Source of the DNA: an uncultured Alphaproteobacteria bacterium
Lineage (GTDB): Bacteria; Pseudomonadota; Alphaproteobacteria; HIMB59; GCA-002718135
Assembly (NCBI GenBank): GCA_902607435.1
Contig: CACLJX010000013.1
Location: 7,501 to 49,999 of the forward strand
Reading direction: 5' to 3'
Length of the DNA stretch: 42,499 bases
Positions 1 to 8,316 of this stretch are shown piece by piece (position 1 is the first letter of the stretch; each line of letters starts with the position of its first letter). Under the pieces are notes generated by a model. That model saw nothing but the letters and a program-made list of their open reading frames with translations, searched no databases and was not told the origin of the DNA. Both the position numbers and the translations under genes were made by a program.

Positions 1-728
1 TTAGAAAAAAAGCAGTTAATAAAATGAGTGAATTAACAACAGAAGGCCAAAATAGAACTGTACTTTTTGTAAGTCATAACTTTGATTCTATTAGTGAATT
101 GTGTAATAGAGTCGTTGTCATGGATGAGGGACAAATAATAAATGAAGGTAATACTGATGAAATGATCGATTTTTATCTTAATAAAGAAAAAGAAAAAGCA
201 AATAAATATTTTGGTAACAGAGAATGGCCATCTATAAATAACTCCGATAATAGTTTAGTTGAATTGAAATCTGTATCTTTAAGAAATTCACATAATAAAA
301 TAAAATCAAATTTTTCAGTTACAGAGAAAATTTTTGTGGAAGTTGAGTACAAAATTTTAAAAAGTGAAAAACAACTTTGTTTAGGTCTGCATTTTTTTAA
401 TTCTAGAAATGTATGGCTCTTCTATAGCCCTGATGATTATTTTGAAAAACCATGGGGTAAAAGTGAAATAAAGAAAACAGGTAATTATAGGGCTACTTTT
501 TGTATACCTGAAAATTTACTAGATGTAGGAACAATTAAAATAGATTTAGGAATTTTTTCTCCACCAGGATCACCTGCTGGAGAAAATACAATTATAGATG
601 AAAAAGAAATTATTTATTTTATTGTACATGAATCTGATGAATTAAATTCTGTGAGGGGAAGTTACCCATATCCCTGGGGAAGTCCGGCTTTAAGACCAAA
701 GATTAAATGTGTTACAAAAAAAGTATGA
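1..728 (+). CDS. Polysaccharide ABC exporter ATPase, Wzt type (5' end outside window)
   Basis: This is the C-terminal part of the ATP-binding subunit of an ABC-2 type exporter that moves lipid-linked O-antigen or capsule glycan across the inner membrane. The reading frame is open from base 3, before the first ATG at 24, so the gene starts upstream and the Walker A and B motifs are not visible. What remains is the switch/H-loop (VLFVSHNF), the usual LCNRVVVMDEGQI stretch that ends the nucleotide-binding domain, and a tail of about 150 residues. In this family such tails form a beta-sandwich that binds the glycan end. It overlaps the next gene by ATGA. The only permease in the window lies at 15486, so its direct partner may be upstream of the window. 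Confidence 0.85.
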   Translation, partial: RKKAVNKMSELTTEGQNRTVLFVSHNFDSISELCNRVVVMDEGQIINEGNTDEMIDFYLNKEKEKANKYFGNREWPSINNSDNSLVELKSVSLRNSHNKIKSNFSVTEKIFVEVEYKILKSEKQLCLGLHFFNSRNVWLFYSPDDYFEKPWGKSEIKKTGNYRATFCIPENLLDVGTIKIDLGIFSPPGSPAGENTIIDEKEIIYFIVHESDELNSVRGSYPYPWGSPALRPKIKCVTKKV

Positions 729-1222
729 AAGTTTTTATTCTTGATGTTGATGGCGTAATGACTACAGGCCAATTTTTTTACAGTGAAAAAGGCAAGCTTT
801 TAAAAGTTTTTGGCCCAGATGATAATGATGCATTGAGTATATTAAGTAAATATATTGATATACTTTTTGTGACATCAGACTCCAAAGGATTTCCCATTAG
901 CAAAAAAAGAATAGTTGATGATATGGGATATAAATTAGAACTAGTAAGCCAATTTGATAGAAAAAAATGGATTGCTAGTAAATATAAGCTAAGCGAAGTT
1001 ATATATATGGGAGACGGAATATTTGATAATTATGTCATGGATTCTGTCGGATATTCTATTGCCCCTAGTAATGCAAATATTATAGCAAAAAAAAGTGCAA
1101 ATATTGTAACAAAATGTTCTGGAGGTAATAGAGCTGTAGCTGAAGCATGTATCCATATCTTAAATTATTTTTTTAAAGTACAAGTTCCTCTTAAAAATTT
1201 TCCTAAAATATTGAATAATTAA
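725..1222 (+). CDS. HAD-family phosphatase, KdsC-like
   Basis: A small HAD phosphatase of the cap-less KdsC type, which removes phosphate from sugar acids such as KDO-8-phosphate or from NeuNAc-9-phosphate. The nucleophile motif DVDGVMTTG lies at residues 7-15, motif II is TSDS, and motif IV is GDGIFDN. The length of about 165 residues is normal for the subfamily. An ATG at 707 would give a longer start, but 725 is preferred because it forms a classic ATGA overlap with the preceding stop and begins right at the conserved first strand (MKVFILD). No KDO synthase is next to it, so the substrate may be another phosphorylated sugar, possibly one made with the GatZ-like neighbour. Fold and activity class are secure; the substrate is unknown. 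Confidence 0.8.
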   Translation: MKVFILDVDGVMTTGQFFYSEKGKLLKVFGPDDNDALSILSKYIDILFVTSDSKGFPISKKRIVDDMGYKLELVSQFDRKKWIASKYKLSEVIYMGDGIFDNYVMDSVGYSIAPSNANIIAKKSANIVTKCSGGNRAVAEACIHILNYFFKVQVPLKNFPKILNN

Positions 1223-1226
1223 TTTT

Positions 1227-2396
1227 ATGGATTTTGAACTTAGATTAAAAAATCAAATAAAAATAAATAAAAGTACGTTACTAGGTATTGGTCCTATGAG
1301 TAAAAATATCGTTGATGCTGCAATTGAAATCTCCAATCAACGTAATATTCCTCTGATGCTTATAGCAAGTAGAAGGCAAGTTGATTCAGAAGAGCATGGA
1401 AAAGGTTATGTAGAAAATTGGTCTACAAAAGAATTTTCAGATTATGTAAGTAAAAAAGATAAATTAAGAAATATTATTCTATGCAGGGATCATGGAGGTC
1501 CTTGGCAAAATGATTTTGAATATAAAAATAAGTTTAATTTAAAAAAAGCAATGCTTTCAGCAAAAATTTCTTTTGAAAATGATATAAAAAATAATTTTAA
1601 AATTATTCATATTGATCCAAGTATAGATCCTAATAAAAAAAATTCAATTCAAGCAATTTTGACTAGAATATTTGAATTATATGAATTTTGTTATTCAACA
1701 TCAAAAAAATTTAAAAAAAAAATTATATTTGAATTAGGAACTGAGGAACAAAATTCAGGTTTAAATACATTAGAAGAAATAGAATATTGGATTAATAAAA
1801 TTAAAGTATTTTGTAATACAAATAAATTGCCGCTTCCTTTTTTTATTGTTACTCAAACAGGAACTAAGGTAATGGAATTAAAGAATATAGGATCTTTTGA
1901 TTCTGATATTAGAGAAAAAAATCAATTACCAATAGAAATACAAGTACCAAAAATTGTCGAACTTGCAGAAAAAAATAATTTTTTTATTAAAGAACATAAT
2001 GCTGACTATCTTTCTGATGATGCACTAAAATGGCATCCAAGACTTTCGATACATGCTGCTAATGTAGCTCCTGAATTTGGCACTACAGAAACAAAAACTC
2101 TTATAAACTTATTTAATAAATTCAAAATGAAAAAGCAAAGAGATGATTTCTTAGAAATTTCTTATAAATCAAATAAATGGAAAAAATGGATAATAAAAAA
2201 TAGTAATTCATCATCATATGATAAATCTATAATTAGTGGACATTATGTTTTTTGTCATCCAAAAGTTATTGAACTAAAAAAAGATTTAGATATTAAATTA
2301 AATAAATATAATTTGAAATTAGATAAGCAATTAAGGGAATCAATCAAATTATGTATAAAAAGATATTTATATTCTTTTCGTTTATTAAAATATTAA
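1227..2396 (+). CDS. GatZ/KbaZ-like protein (tagatose-bisphosphate aldolase accessory-subunit family)
   Basis: A 389-residue protein that resembles the GatZ/KbaZ family, known as the non-catalytic subunit of class II tagatose-1,6-bisphosphate aldolase. Matching landmarks are a CRDHGGPW segment (the family has GDHLGP), FELGTEEQ (family: IGTEV), an FIVTQTGT strand and a late KEHNADYLSDDAL segment (family: GHSTDYQ) followed by HPRLSIHAANVAPEFG. No catalytic GatY/KbaY aldolase is seen in the window, so it probably acts alone in an aldol-type or phosphosugar reaction. It sits between the KdsC-like phosphatase and a glycosyltransferase, which suggests aldol condensation followed by dephosphorylation of a surface-sugar precursor. 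Family membership is judged by motif recall only and the reaction is unknown. Confidence 0.55.
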   Translation: MDFELRLKNQIKINKSTLLGIGPMSKNIVDAAIEISNQRNIPLMLIASRRQVDSEEHGKGYVENWSTKEFSDYVSKKDKLRNIILCRDHGGPWQNDFEYKNKFNLKKAMLSAKISFENDIKNNFKIIHIDPSIDPNKKNSIQAILTRIFELYEFCYSTSKKFKKKIIFELGTEEQNSGLNTLEEIEYWINKIKVFCNTNKLPLPFFIVTQTGTKVMELKNIGSFDSDIREKNQLPIEIQVPKIVELAEKNNFFIKEHNADYLSDDALKWHPRLSIHAANVAPEFGTTETKTLINLFNKFKMKKQRDDFLEISYKSNKWKKWIIKNSNSSSYDKSIISGHYVFCHPKVIELKKDLDIKLNKYNLKLDKQLRESIKLCIKRYLYSFRLLKY

Positions 2397-2400
2397 TTTT

Positions 2401-3225
2401 ATGAAAGAAGTAGCAACAATTATTTTAAATAGAAATTTACCTTATATAGTTGATAAATTAGTTGATAAGTTAAAAAAATACGACAACAATATATCAGATT
2501 TTTATGTAGTAGAGGCTGGATCAGATATAAATAAATTATCTAAATATGCTACTTGGCATTTAAATACTCCTGAAGTCATTAGATTAGGACTAAGATTTCC
2601 AAGAGGAATGAATTATGGACTTTACAAACTTTGGAAAGAAAAAATATTTTTTAAATATAAAGCATTTTTGCTTTTAACAAATGATACCCAAGTAAAGAAC
2701 AAACCCTTTATTGAACCTTTATTCAAGGAATTGAATAAACATTCTAAACTAGGTATTTTATCTCCTTGTGGTCACGATTGGGCTGAAAAAAGATTTCTTG
2801 GAAAATTGAAAACAAAATATTTTTATTACATACATAATCATGCTTATTTATTAAAAAAAGAGTTTATTGAAAAAATAATAAATTTTAATTACCATTCCTA
2901 TAAAAAATTTTTATTTGATGGTAATAATTTCAGAGGTTATGGAACTGAAATTGAAATTATAGCAAAGTGTTATGTCAATGATTATGCAGCAGGTATTACT
3001 AATATTGTAACAACATATGAAAATGAAGAATTACTTAAAAAATATTATAAGAAAATTAAGACAGAAAATTATCAAGAAAATGAAAAACTTTATATTGATG
3101 AAGGAAAAAAATGGATGAGAGAAAAATATGGATTTTCAAGTAAATGGGCTATGATTTATTATTCAAAAAATTTTTATGATAAATTTTTCGAAAATTTTCC
3201 ACATTTAAATAAATTTAAAATATAA
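2401..3225 (+). CDS. Putative family 2-like glycosyltransferase
   Basis: A 274-residue GT-A-like protein. It begins with VATIILNRNLP, which resembles the first strand of family 2 enzymes. The segment RGMNYGLYKLW resembles the helix where these enzymes bind the nucleotide, and LLLTNDTQ stands where the metal-binding DxD would be, here only as NDT. The later NNFRGYGTEIEI resembles the acceptor-side acidic motif (family: G.ED.E). No membrane segments are evident. Position after the sugar-precursor genes and before the cupin suggests that it adds a residue to the exported glycan. Donor and acceptor are unknown. Confidence 0.6.
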   Translation: MKEVATIILNRNLPYIVDKLVDKLKKYDNNISDFYVVEAGSDINKLSKYATWHLNTPEVIRLGLRFPRGMNYGLYKLWKEKIFFKYKAFLLLTNDTQVKNKPFIEPLFKELNKHSKLGILSPCGHDWAEKRFLGKLKTKYFYYIHNHAYLLKKEFIEKIINFNYHSYKKFLFDGNNFRGYGTEIEIIAKCYVNDYAAGITNIVTTYENEELLKKYYKKIKTENYQENEKLYIDEGKKWMREKYGFSSKWAMIYYSKNFYDKFFENFPHLNKFKI

Positions 3226-3250
3226 GATATATATTATTATATTTATTTTA

Positions 3251-3273
3251 GAATACGATCCGTATTTATTTTT
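3251..3273 (+). terminator. Weak hairpin, possible terminator
   Basis: A 6-bp perfect stem (AATACG / CGTATT, loop ATC) at 3252-3266 is followed by a short T-rich stretch (TATTTTTG). It lies in the 89-bp gap between the glycosyltransferase and the cupin gene. The stem is short and AT-rich, so it may only attenuate transcription. Confidence 0.25.
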
Positions 3274-3314
3274 GTATTGTTGTATTGGCTTAATATTAAT
3301 TTATAGTAAAAAAA

Positions 3315-3662
3315 ATGAAGATAATTAAGAAACCTTGGGGCCAAGAAGAAATTATTGAAATTAATCAGCATTATATGCTTAAAAGATTGACTATGCTGAA
3401 AGATCATAGATGTAGTCTTCAGTATCATGATTTAAAAAAAGAAACCATTTATGTTCTTAAAGGGATTTTAGAAATTTCATATGGAATAGATAAAAATCAA
3501 TTAGAAACAAAAAACTTTTGTAAAGGTGAAAATTTTACTATCTTCCCTAGAACTATTCATAGAATGAAAGGTGTGGAAACTTGCGTATATTTGGAATGCA
3601 GCACACCACATTTAGAAGATGTAATTAGATTAAATGATGATTATAACCGAATTACTAAATGA
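3315..3662 (+). CDS. Cupin protein, mannose-6-phosphate isomerase type II-like
   Basis: A single-domain cupin of 115 residues, similar to the C-terminal isomerase half of bifunctional PMI/GMP enzymes (ManC, AlgA). The signature KPWGQEE is at the start, followed by CSLQYHDLKKETIYVLKG, which supplies the metal-binding His and Glu, and by FTIFPRTIHRM, which supplies the last His. The product may isomerise or epimerise a phosphosugar, although many such stand-alone cupins have no proven activity. It overlaps the next gene by ATGA and is homologous to the C-terminal half of the cupin at 5284-6051, so these are the paired cupin genes of a duplicated cassette. Confidence 0.75.
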   Translation: MKIIKKPWGQEEIIEINQHYMLKRLTMLKDHRCSLQYHDLKKETIYVLKGILEISYGIDKNQLETKNFCKGENFTIFPRTIHRMKGVETCVYLECSTPHLEDVIRLNDDYNRITK

Positions 3663-5224
3663 ACTATAAAATATGCATTACTGCAGCTGGAATAGGATCC
3701 CGATTAGAAGAATTAACAAAATATTATAACAAGTCTTTAATAACAATTAATAACAAACCTGCCATTTCTCATATTATTGAATCTTTTTCCCGTAAAATAA
3801 CTTTTGTGATTGCTGTTGGCTATTTAGGTGAACAAGTCAGATCTTATTTAAAAATAGCTCACCCTAATTATAAATTTGAATTTGTAAAAGTACCTAAATA
3901 TAGAGGTAAAGGCTCAGGTTTGGGTTATAGTTTATTATGTTGTAGAAATAAATTAAATTTACCTTTTATATATATATCTTGTGATACATTATTTGAGGGT
4001 AAAGTAAAAAAACCTGATCATAATTGGATGGGCTTTTCAAAAGGAAAAAATATTTCTCAATATCGATCTCTTAAAATTCATAGAAAGAAAGTTATCAGTA
4101 TTTTTGAAAAAGGAGAAAAATATAAAGATTTAAAGACCTATATAGGTATGTCAGGAATTTATGATTTTAAAAAATTCTGGAAAAGTATGATTCAAGGAAA
4201 GAATATTTCTCTTATCCAAGGTGAAGTTTATGGAATGCAAAATTTAATAAAAAATAAAATAAAAGCATATGATTTTAAATGGCACGATATTGGTAATACA
4301 AAGTCATTGCATAAAACAAGAAAGTTATTAAGAAAAAAAAAATCTCTCAATATTCTTGAAAAAAAGAATGAAGCACTTTGGCTTGTTAATAATGAAGTAA
4401 TTAAATATTCCACTGATAAACAATTTATAAAAAATAGAATTAAAAGAGCTAAACTTTTAGATAAATTTACTCCAAAAATAATAGCTAGCAATAGTCATAT
4501 GTATAAATACAAAAAAGTTGAAGGGCAAATAATGTCAGAAATTTTAGACTTTAAAATATTTGACCATTTTCTATCTCATAGTGAAAAATTTTGGAAAATA
4601 AAAAAAATAAACAAATTACAAAAAAATAAATTTCAAAAATATTGTTATAATTTTTATAAAATAAAAACTATAAATAGAACTAAATTATTTTTTAAAAAAT
4701 TTGAATTAAAAGATAATATTCAAATAATTAATGGAAAAAAAATTCCTAAAATTTTTGATCTTTATGATAGTATTGATTGGAAATGGTTATCCAAAGGTAT
4801 ACCAAGCAGATTTCATGGGGATTATCATTTTGAAAATATTTTATTTTTAGGTAATAAAAAATTTATTTTTTTAGATTGGAGGCAAAATTTTGAAAAATTA
4901 TTAGATTACGGAGATATTTACTATGATTTTGCGAAACTTTTACATGGCATGATAGTCTCTCATAAAATAATAAATGATAATTTATTTAGAATAAATTGGA
5001 ATAATAAAGCAATCAGTTTCGATATAAATAGGAAGTATTATTTAGTTGAAATAGAGAAAAAATTTATTCATTGGTTAGAAATAAATCAATATGACATTCT
5101 AAAGGTAAGAATATTAACAGCTTTGATTTTTATAAATATTTCTCCTTTACACCATGATCTTTATTCTAGGTTCCTATTCTCATTAGGAAAATATATGCTA
5201 AGTGAAGAAATCAATAATGCTTAA
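3659..5224 (+). CDS. Nucleotidyltransferase fused to aminoglycoside-phosphotransferase-like kinase, copy A
   Basis: A two-domain enzyme of 521 residues. The N-terminal half (about 1-225) is a sugar-phosphate nucleotidyltransferase: AAGIGSRL near residues 8-15, a Lys in NKSLITIN at the place of the usual PK motif, GKGSGLGYSL, the metal site SCDT and the late WHDIGN. The C-terminal half (about 240-521) is an APH/choline-kinase-like kinase with HGDYHFEN at about 386 (Brenner motif, catalytic Asp and Asn) and FLDWR as the metal-binding Asp. Together it may phosphorylate a sugar at C1 and then activate it to an NDP-sugar. The separate enzymes AmgK and MurU are a known parallel for this kinase/nucleotidyltransferase pairing. 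A paralogue with the same architecture is at 6051-7661. The substrate is not known. Confidence 0.8.
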   Translation: MNYKICITAAGIGSRLEELTKYYNKSLITINNKPAISHIIESFSRKITFVIAVGYLGEQVRSYLKIAHPNYKFEFVKVPKYRGKGSGLGYSLLCCRNKLNLPFIYISCDTLFEGKVKKPDHNWMGFSKGKNISQYRSLKIHRKKVISIFEKGEKYKDLKTYIGMSGIYDFKKFWKSMIQGKNISLIQGEVYGMQNLIKNKIKAYDFKWHDIGNTKSLHKTRKLLRKKKSLNILEKKNEALWLVNNEVIKYSTDKQFIKNRIKRAKLLDKFTPKIIASNSHMYKYKKVEGQIMSEILDFKIFDHFLSHSEKFWKIKKINKLQKNKFQKYCYNFYKIKTINRTKLFFKKFELKDNIQIINGKKIPKIFDLYDSIDWKWLSKGIPSRFHGDYHFENILFLGNKKFIFLDWRQNFEKLLDYGDIYYDFAKLLHGMIVSHKIINDNLFRINWNNKAISFDINRKYYLVEIEKKFIHWLEINQYDILKVRILTALIFINISPLHHDLYSRFLFSLGKYMLSEEINNA

Positions 5225-5283
5225 AAAAAATATTTTAAATTTAAAAAGTTATTGCTTAAATTATTTAAACTATCTCCCATAAT

Positions 5284-6051
5284 ATGCCTACGATAATTGA
5301 TTCTAACAAACTTTTTACAATGATGTCTTTAGATTCTTCAGATAGTCATATTGACTTTCTATCAGATTTTGCAGTAACTACTTTATTTGTACAAGAAGGT
5401 TACATTAAGTTTTCTATTTCAAGTAAATTAAAGAATAAAATTATTACAATTAAAAAAGACGAAGGAATAATTTTGACTTCACATTTGAAACTTCAAATTA
5501 TTGAAAATGAAGCAAAATTGATAGCGGTTTCTTCGCTACCAAATGAACATAAACTAATCGAAATTAATGATGTTAAAGGTAAAAGAATTGAAACTGAAAT
5601 TAATGACTACAAGTTAATTCAAAATCCAAAAAAAGTCATAAAACCTTGGGGACATGAGTTTTGGATATCATGGTTTAAAAATCATCATGTATTGAAAAAA
5701 ATATTTATGATTCAAGGTAATAAATGTAGCTTACAATTTCATCGTGTTAAAAATGAGACAAATTACATTGTGTCTGGTAAAGCAAAAGTATTAAAATCTA
5801 TTTTTTTTGATAAAAATATAGATGAAGAATCCGCATTACAAAGCTTTAATAAAATTGAAAATATTGAAATGAATTTATCAAATATGACAATAGGTGATTA
5901 TTGGACAATTATTCCAGGAGAAGTCCATAGAGTTTATTCAATTGACTCATATACAGCATTTGAAGCTTCTACTCCTGAATTGGATGATGTTGTCAGAATT
6001 GAGGATGATAGCAATAGAAGCTCGGGTTTAATTAAATCTGAACATATTTAA
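5284..6051 (+). CDS. Cupin protein with extra N-terminal domain, second copy
   Basis: A 255-residue protein. Residues from about 118 on form a PMI type II-like cupin (KPWGHEF, CSLQFHRVKNETNYIVSG, WTIIPGEVHRV, FEASTPELDDVVRIEDDSNR), clearly homologous to the 115-residue cupin at 3315. The first ~115 residues, absent in the first copy, look beta-rich and may be a second, degenerate cupin domain without the metal ligands. The stop overlaps the next start (TAATG), and the downstream gene is again a nucleotidyltransferase-kinase fusion. A role in isomerising the sugar phosphate used by the fusion enzyme is inferred. Confidence 0.7.
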   Translation: MPTIIDSNKLFTMMSLDSSDSHIDFLSDFAVTTLFVQEGYIKFSISSKLKNKIITIKKDEGIILTSHLKLQIIENEAKLIAVSSLPNEHKLIEINDVKGKRIETEINDYKLIQNPKKVIKPWGHEFWISWFKNHHVLKKIFMIQGNKCSLQFHRVKNETNYIVSGKAKVLKSIFFDKNIDEESALQSFNKIENIEMNLSNMTIGDYWTIIPGEVHRVYSIDSYTAFEASTPELDDVVRIEDDSNRSSGLIKSEHI

Positions 6052-7661
6052 TGTTTTACAAATTATGTATTACTGCCGCAGGTATAGGTAGTAGATTATC
6101 TTACTCTAAAGATGTAAATAAGGCTCTCATCCCAATTAATAAGGAAGCTGTAATATCTAAAATAATCAATATATTTTCAAAAAAAATTGAAATAATTGTT
6201 GCTGTTGGTTATCAGTCTGCAAAACTGATTTCATATTTAAAAATTACTCATCCGGATAGAAATATTAAATTTGTTAAAGTAGATAAATTTATTGGAAAAG
6301 GAGCGGGGCCAGGATATTCATTAGTACAATGTAAAAAATATCTTAATTGTCCTTTTATATTTATGGCTTGTGATACAATTATTTTAAAAAAACCATCTTC
6401 CCCGAGAAATAATTGGATAGGTATTTCCAAGGTTAACAAAACAAAATCTTTTCTAGTAATAGAAAAAAACAATAAAAGTGAAGTAACTAAATTTTTTGAT
6501 AAAAAGGACGAAATTTATATTAATAAAAAATTAATTTCAAAAACAACTGAAAAAATAAAAAAATTTGATGCTTTTATAGGACTAGCAGGCATTAAAGATT
6601 ATAAAATTTTTTGGGAAGGTTTTAAAAAAGTAAAAAAATTAAAAAAAAATGAATTACAAGTATCAAATGCTCTTGAATATTTACAAAATAACAAAAAAAT
6701 TATCAGCAAAACATTTAAATGGTTTGATACTGGAAGTGATGAAAGTTATCTTAAAACGAAAATTTTTTTTAAAGATAATTTTTTGATTAAACCAGATGAG
6801 TTTTTATATATTCAAAATAATATAGTAATTAAATATTTTAAAGATAAAGACAGGTGTAAAAAAAGATTTTTAAGATCAAAGTATTTAAACAATATAATAC
6901 CTTCTGTTCAAAATATAAAAAAACATTATTTGATATACAAATTTCAAAAAGGAAAAATTTTATCTGAGACAAATAATATTTATCTATTTGAAGACTTTAT
7001 ACATCATATAAATTCTCAACTTTGGAAATATCATTGCTCTAATCAAAAGGAAATTTCAAAATTAAAGAATATATGTTTTAAATTTTACAAAAATAAAACT
7101 TATGAAAGATTAAAATTATTATTAGATAACAATAAAAATATTGATAATATTACAGTGATAAATAAAAAAAATATTCCTAGCATTTTTAAAATTTTGAAAA
7201 TGGTTAATTGGGAGCATTTATCAAATGGATTTTTTTCATATTTTCATGGCGATCCTCAGCCTGAAAATGTAATTGTTCAAAAAACAAGAAAATTTGTTAT
7301 GATTGATTGGAGAGAAGATTTTGGAGGAAGTATTAAATACGGCGACGTATACTATGATCTTGCTAAAATTTATCATGCATTAATTATTAGTGGCCATATA
7401 ATTAGAACCAATAAATACTCAGTGAAGATTGGTATAAATCAAGTAAACTATAAATTCCAAACTAGATCAAATCTAATTAAATATTTAAAATTATTTGAAA
7501 AATTCATTTTGGATCAAAAGTATGATTTATACAAAGTAAAACTTATCTCTTATTTAATTTATTTAAACATTGCCCCTTTGCATCATAGTCCTTACTCTAA
7601 ATTACTTTTTTTTCATAGCAAATTTTGTTTGAATGAATTATTAAACGTTAATGATAAATAA
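6051..7661 (+). CDS. Nucleotidyltransferase fused to aminoglycoside-phosphotransferase-like kinase, copy B
   Basis: A 536-residue paralogue of the protein at 3659-5224 with the same domain order. The nucleotidyltransferase half shows AAGIGSRL, NKALIPIN, GKGAGPGYSL, ACDT and WFDTGS. The kinase half shows HGDPQPEN at about 399 and MIDWRE. Similarity to copy A runs through both domains, including the C-terminal PLHHSPYSKLLF (copy A: PLHHDLYSRFLF), so the whole unit was duplicated. Identity looks modest, which suggests different substrates. It overlaps by 11 bp the start of the SIS isomerase gene, linking it to a heptose-type route (isomerase, kinase, nucleotidyltransferase). Confidence 0.8.
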   Translation: MFYKLCITAAGIGSRLSYSKDVNKALIPINKEAVISKIINIFSKKIEIIVAVGYQSAKLISYLKITHPDRNIKFVKVDKFIGKGAGPGYSLVQCKKYLNCPFIFMACDTIILKKPSSPRNNWIGISKVNKTKSFLVIEKNNKSEVTKFFDKKDEIYINKKLISKTTEKIKKFDAFIGLAGIKDYKIFWEGFKKVKKLKKNELQVSNALEYLQNNKKIISKTFKWFDTGSDESYLKTKIFFKDNFLIKPDEFLYIQNNIVIKYFKDKDRCKKRFLRSKYLNNIIPSVQNIKKHYLIYKFQKGKILSETNNIYLFEDFIHHINSQLWKYHCSNQKEISKLKNICFKFYKNKTYERLKLLLDNNKNIDNITVINKKNIPSIFKILKMVNWEHLSNGFFSYFHGDPQPENVIVQKTRKFVMIDWREDFGGSIKYGDVYYDLAKIYHALIISGHIIRTNKYSVKIGINQVNYKFQTRSNLIKYLKLFEKFILDQKYDLYKVKLISYLIYLNIAPLHHSPYSKLLFFHSKFCLNELLNVNDK

Positions 7662-8298
7662 TGATTTAATTAAATTATATTTTAATGAAAAGTCTAAAAT
7701 TGCTAATGAAATAAATATTAAAAACATCAAGCTTTTAGTTGATACTATTATTGAAACTTATGAAATGGATTCATATGTATTTATATTAGGAAATGGAGGA
7801 TCTGCATCTATTGCTGAAGGTTTTGCTGTAGATTTAAGAACCCACCCTTTTGTTTCAGAGGATAAAAGCTCTTCTATGAATATTAGAAGATTAAAAGTAA
7901 TCTCCCTTACAGAGTCATCAGGCCTATTAACAGGAATATCAAATGATATTGGTTTTGAAAATGTATTTTCAGAACAAATGAAGAATTTTGTTAGATTAGG
8001 AGAGGAAAAAACTAAAAAAAATATTCTAGTTTGTTTGACTGGATCAGGCAATTCTAAAAATGTTTTAAAAGCAATAAATTATGCTAAAGAAAATCAATTT
8101 CAAACATGCTGTATTTCTGGAAGAGGTGGCGGACAGGCTTCAAAATTAGTCGATATTCCTATAATTATTCAAGGAAAATCAGATTTTCCTGGTCAAACGG
8201 GTAAAAACGATAATAATTTTCACATTGAAGATTTTCAAAATTCAATTTCTCATATAGTGGTAGGGCTTTTGAAAAACCATGTCGATATCTCTAATTGA
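7651..8298 (+). CDS. SIS-domain isomerase, GmhA-like (sedoheptulose-7-phosphate isomerase type)
   Basis: A 215-residue SIS protein. GNGGSASIA is the phosphosugar-binding loop of the GmhA/DiaA family and TGSGNSKNVLKA the second phosphate loop. The C-terminal HIEDFQNSISHIV keeps the Glu and His found near the GmhA active site. The first family His (usually QHFA) is replaced in AEGFAVDL. GmhA converts sedoheptulose-7-phosphate to manno-heptose-7-phosphate. The immediately following transketolase genes could supply sedoheptulose-7-phosphate, which supports this reading, as does the HddA-like kinase at 18506. A different ketose-phosphate substrate is possible. Confidence 0.7.
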   Translation: MINNDLIKLYFNEKSKIANEINIKNIKLLVDTIIETYEMDSYVFILGNGGSASIAEGFAVDLRTHPFVSEDKSSSMNIRRLKVISLTESSGLLTGISNDIGFENVFSEQMKNFVRLGEEKTKKNILVCLTGSGNSKNVLKAINYAKENQFQTCCISGRGGGQASKLVDIPIIIQGKSDFPGQTGKNDNNFHIEDFQNSISHIVVGLLKNHVDISN

Positions 8299-8316
8299 AT
8301 TTAGTTAACATTTAAA

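Noticed and set aside
707-724. Upstream ATG for the KdsC-like phosphatase
   Set aside because: It adds six residues before the conserved first strand; the ATGA overlap at 725 is the better start.
3243-3428. 61-aa minus-strand reading frame over the start of the cupin gene
   Set aside because: It lies opposite a clear cupin coding start, has low-complexity composition, and shows no family features.
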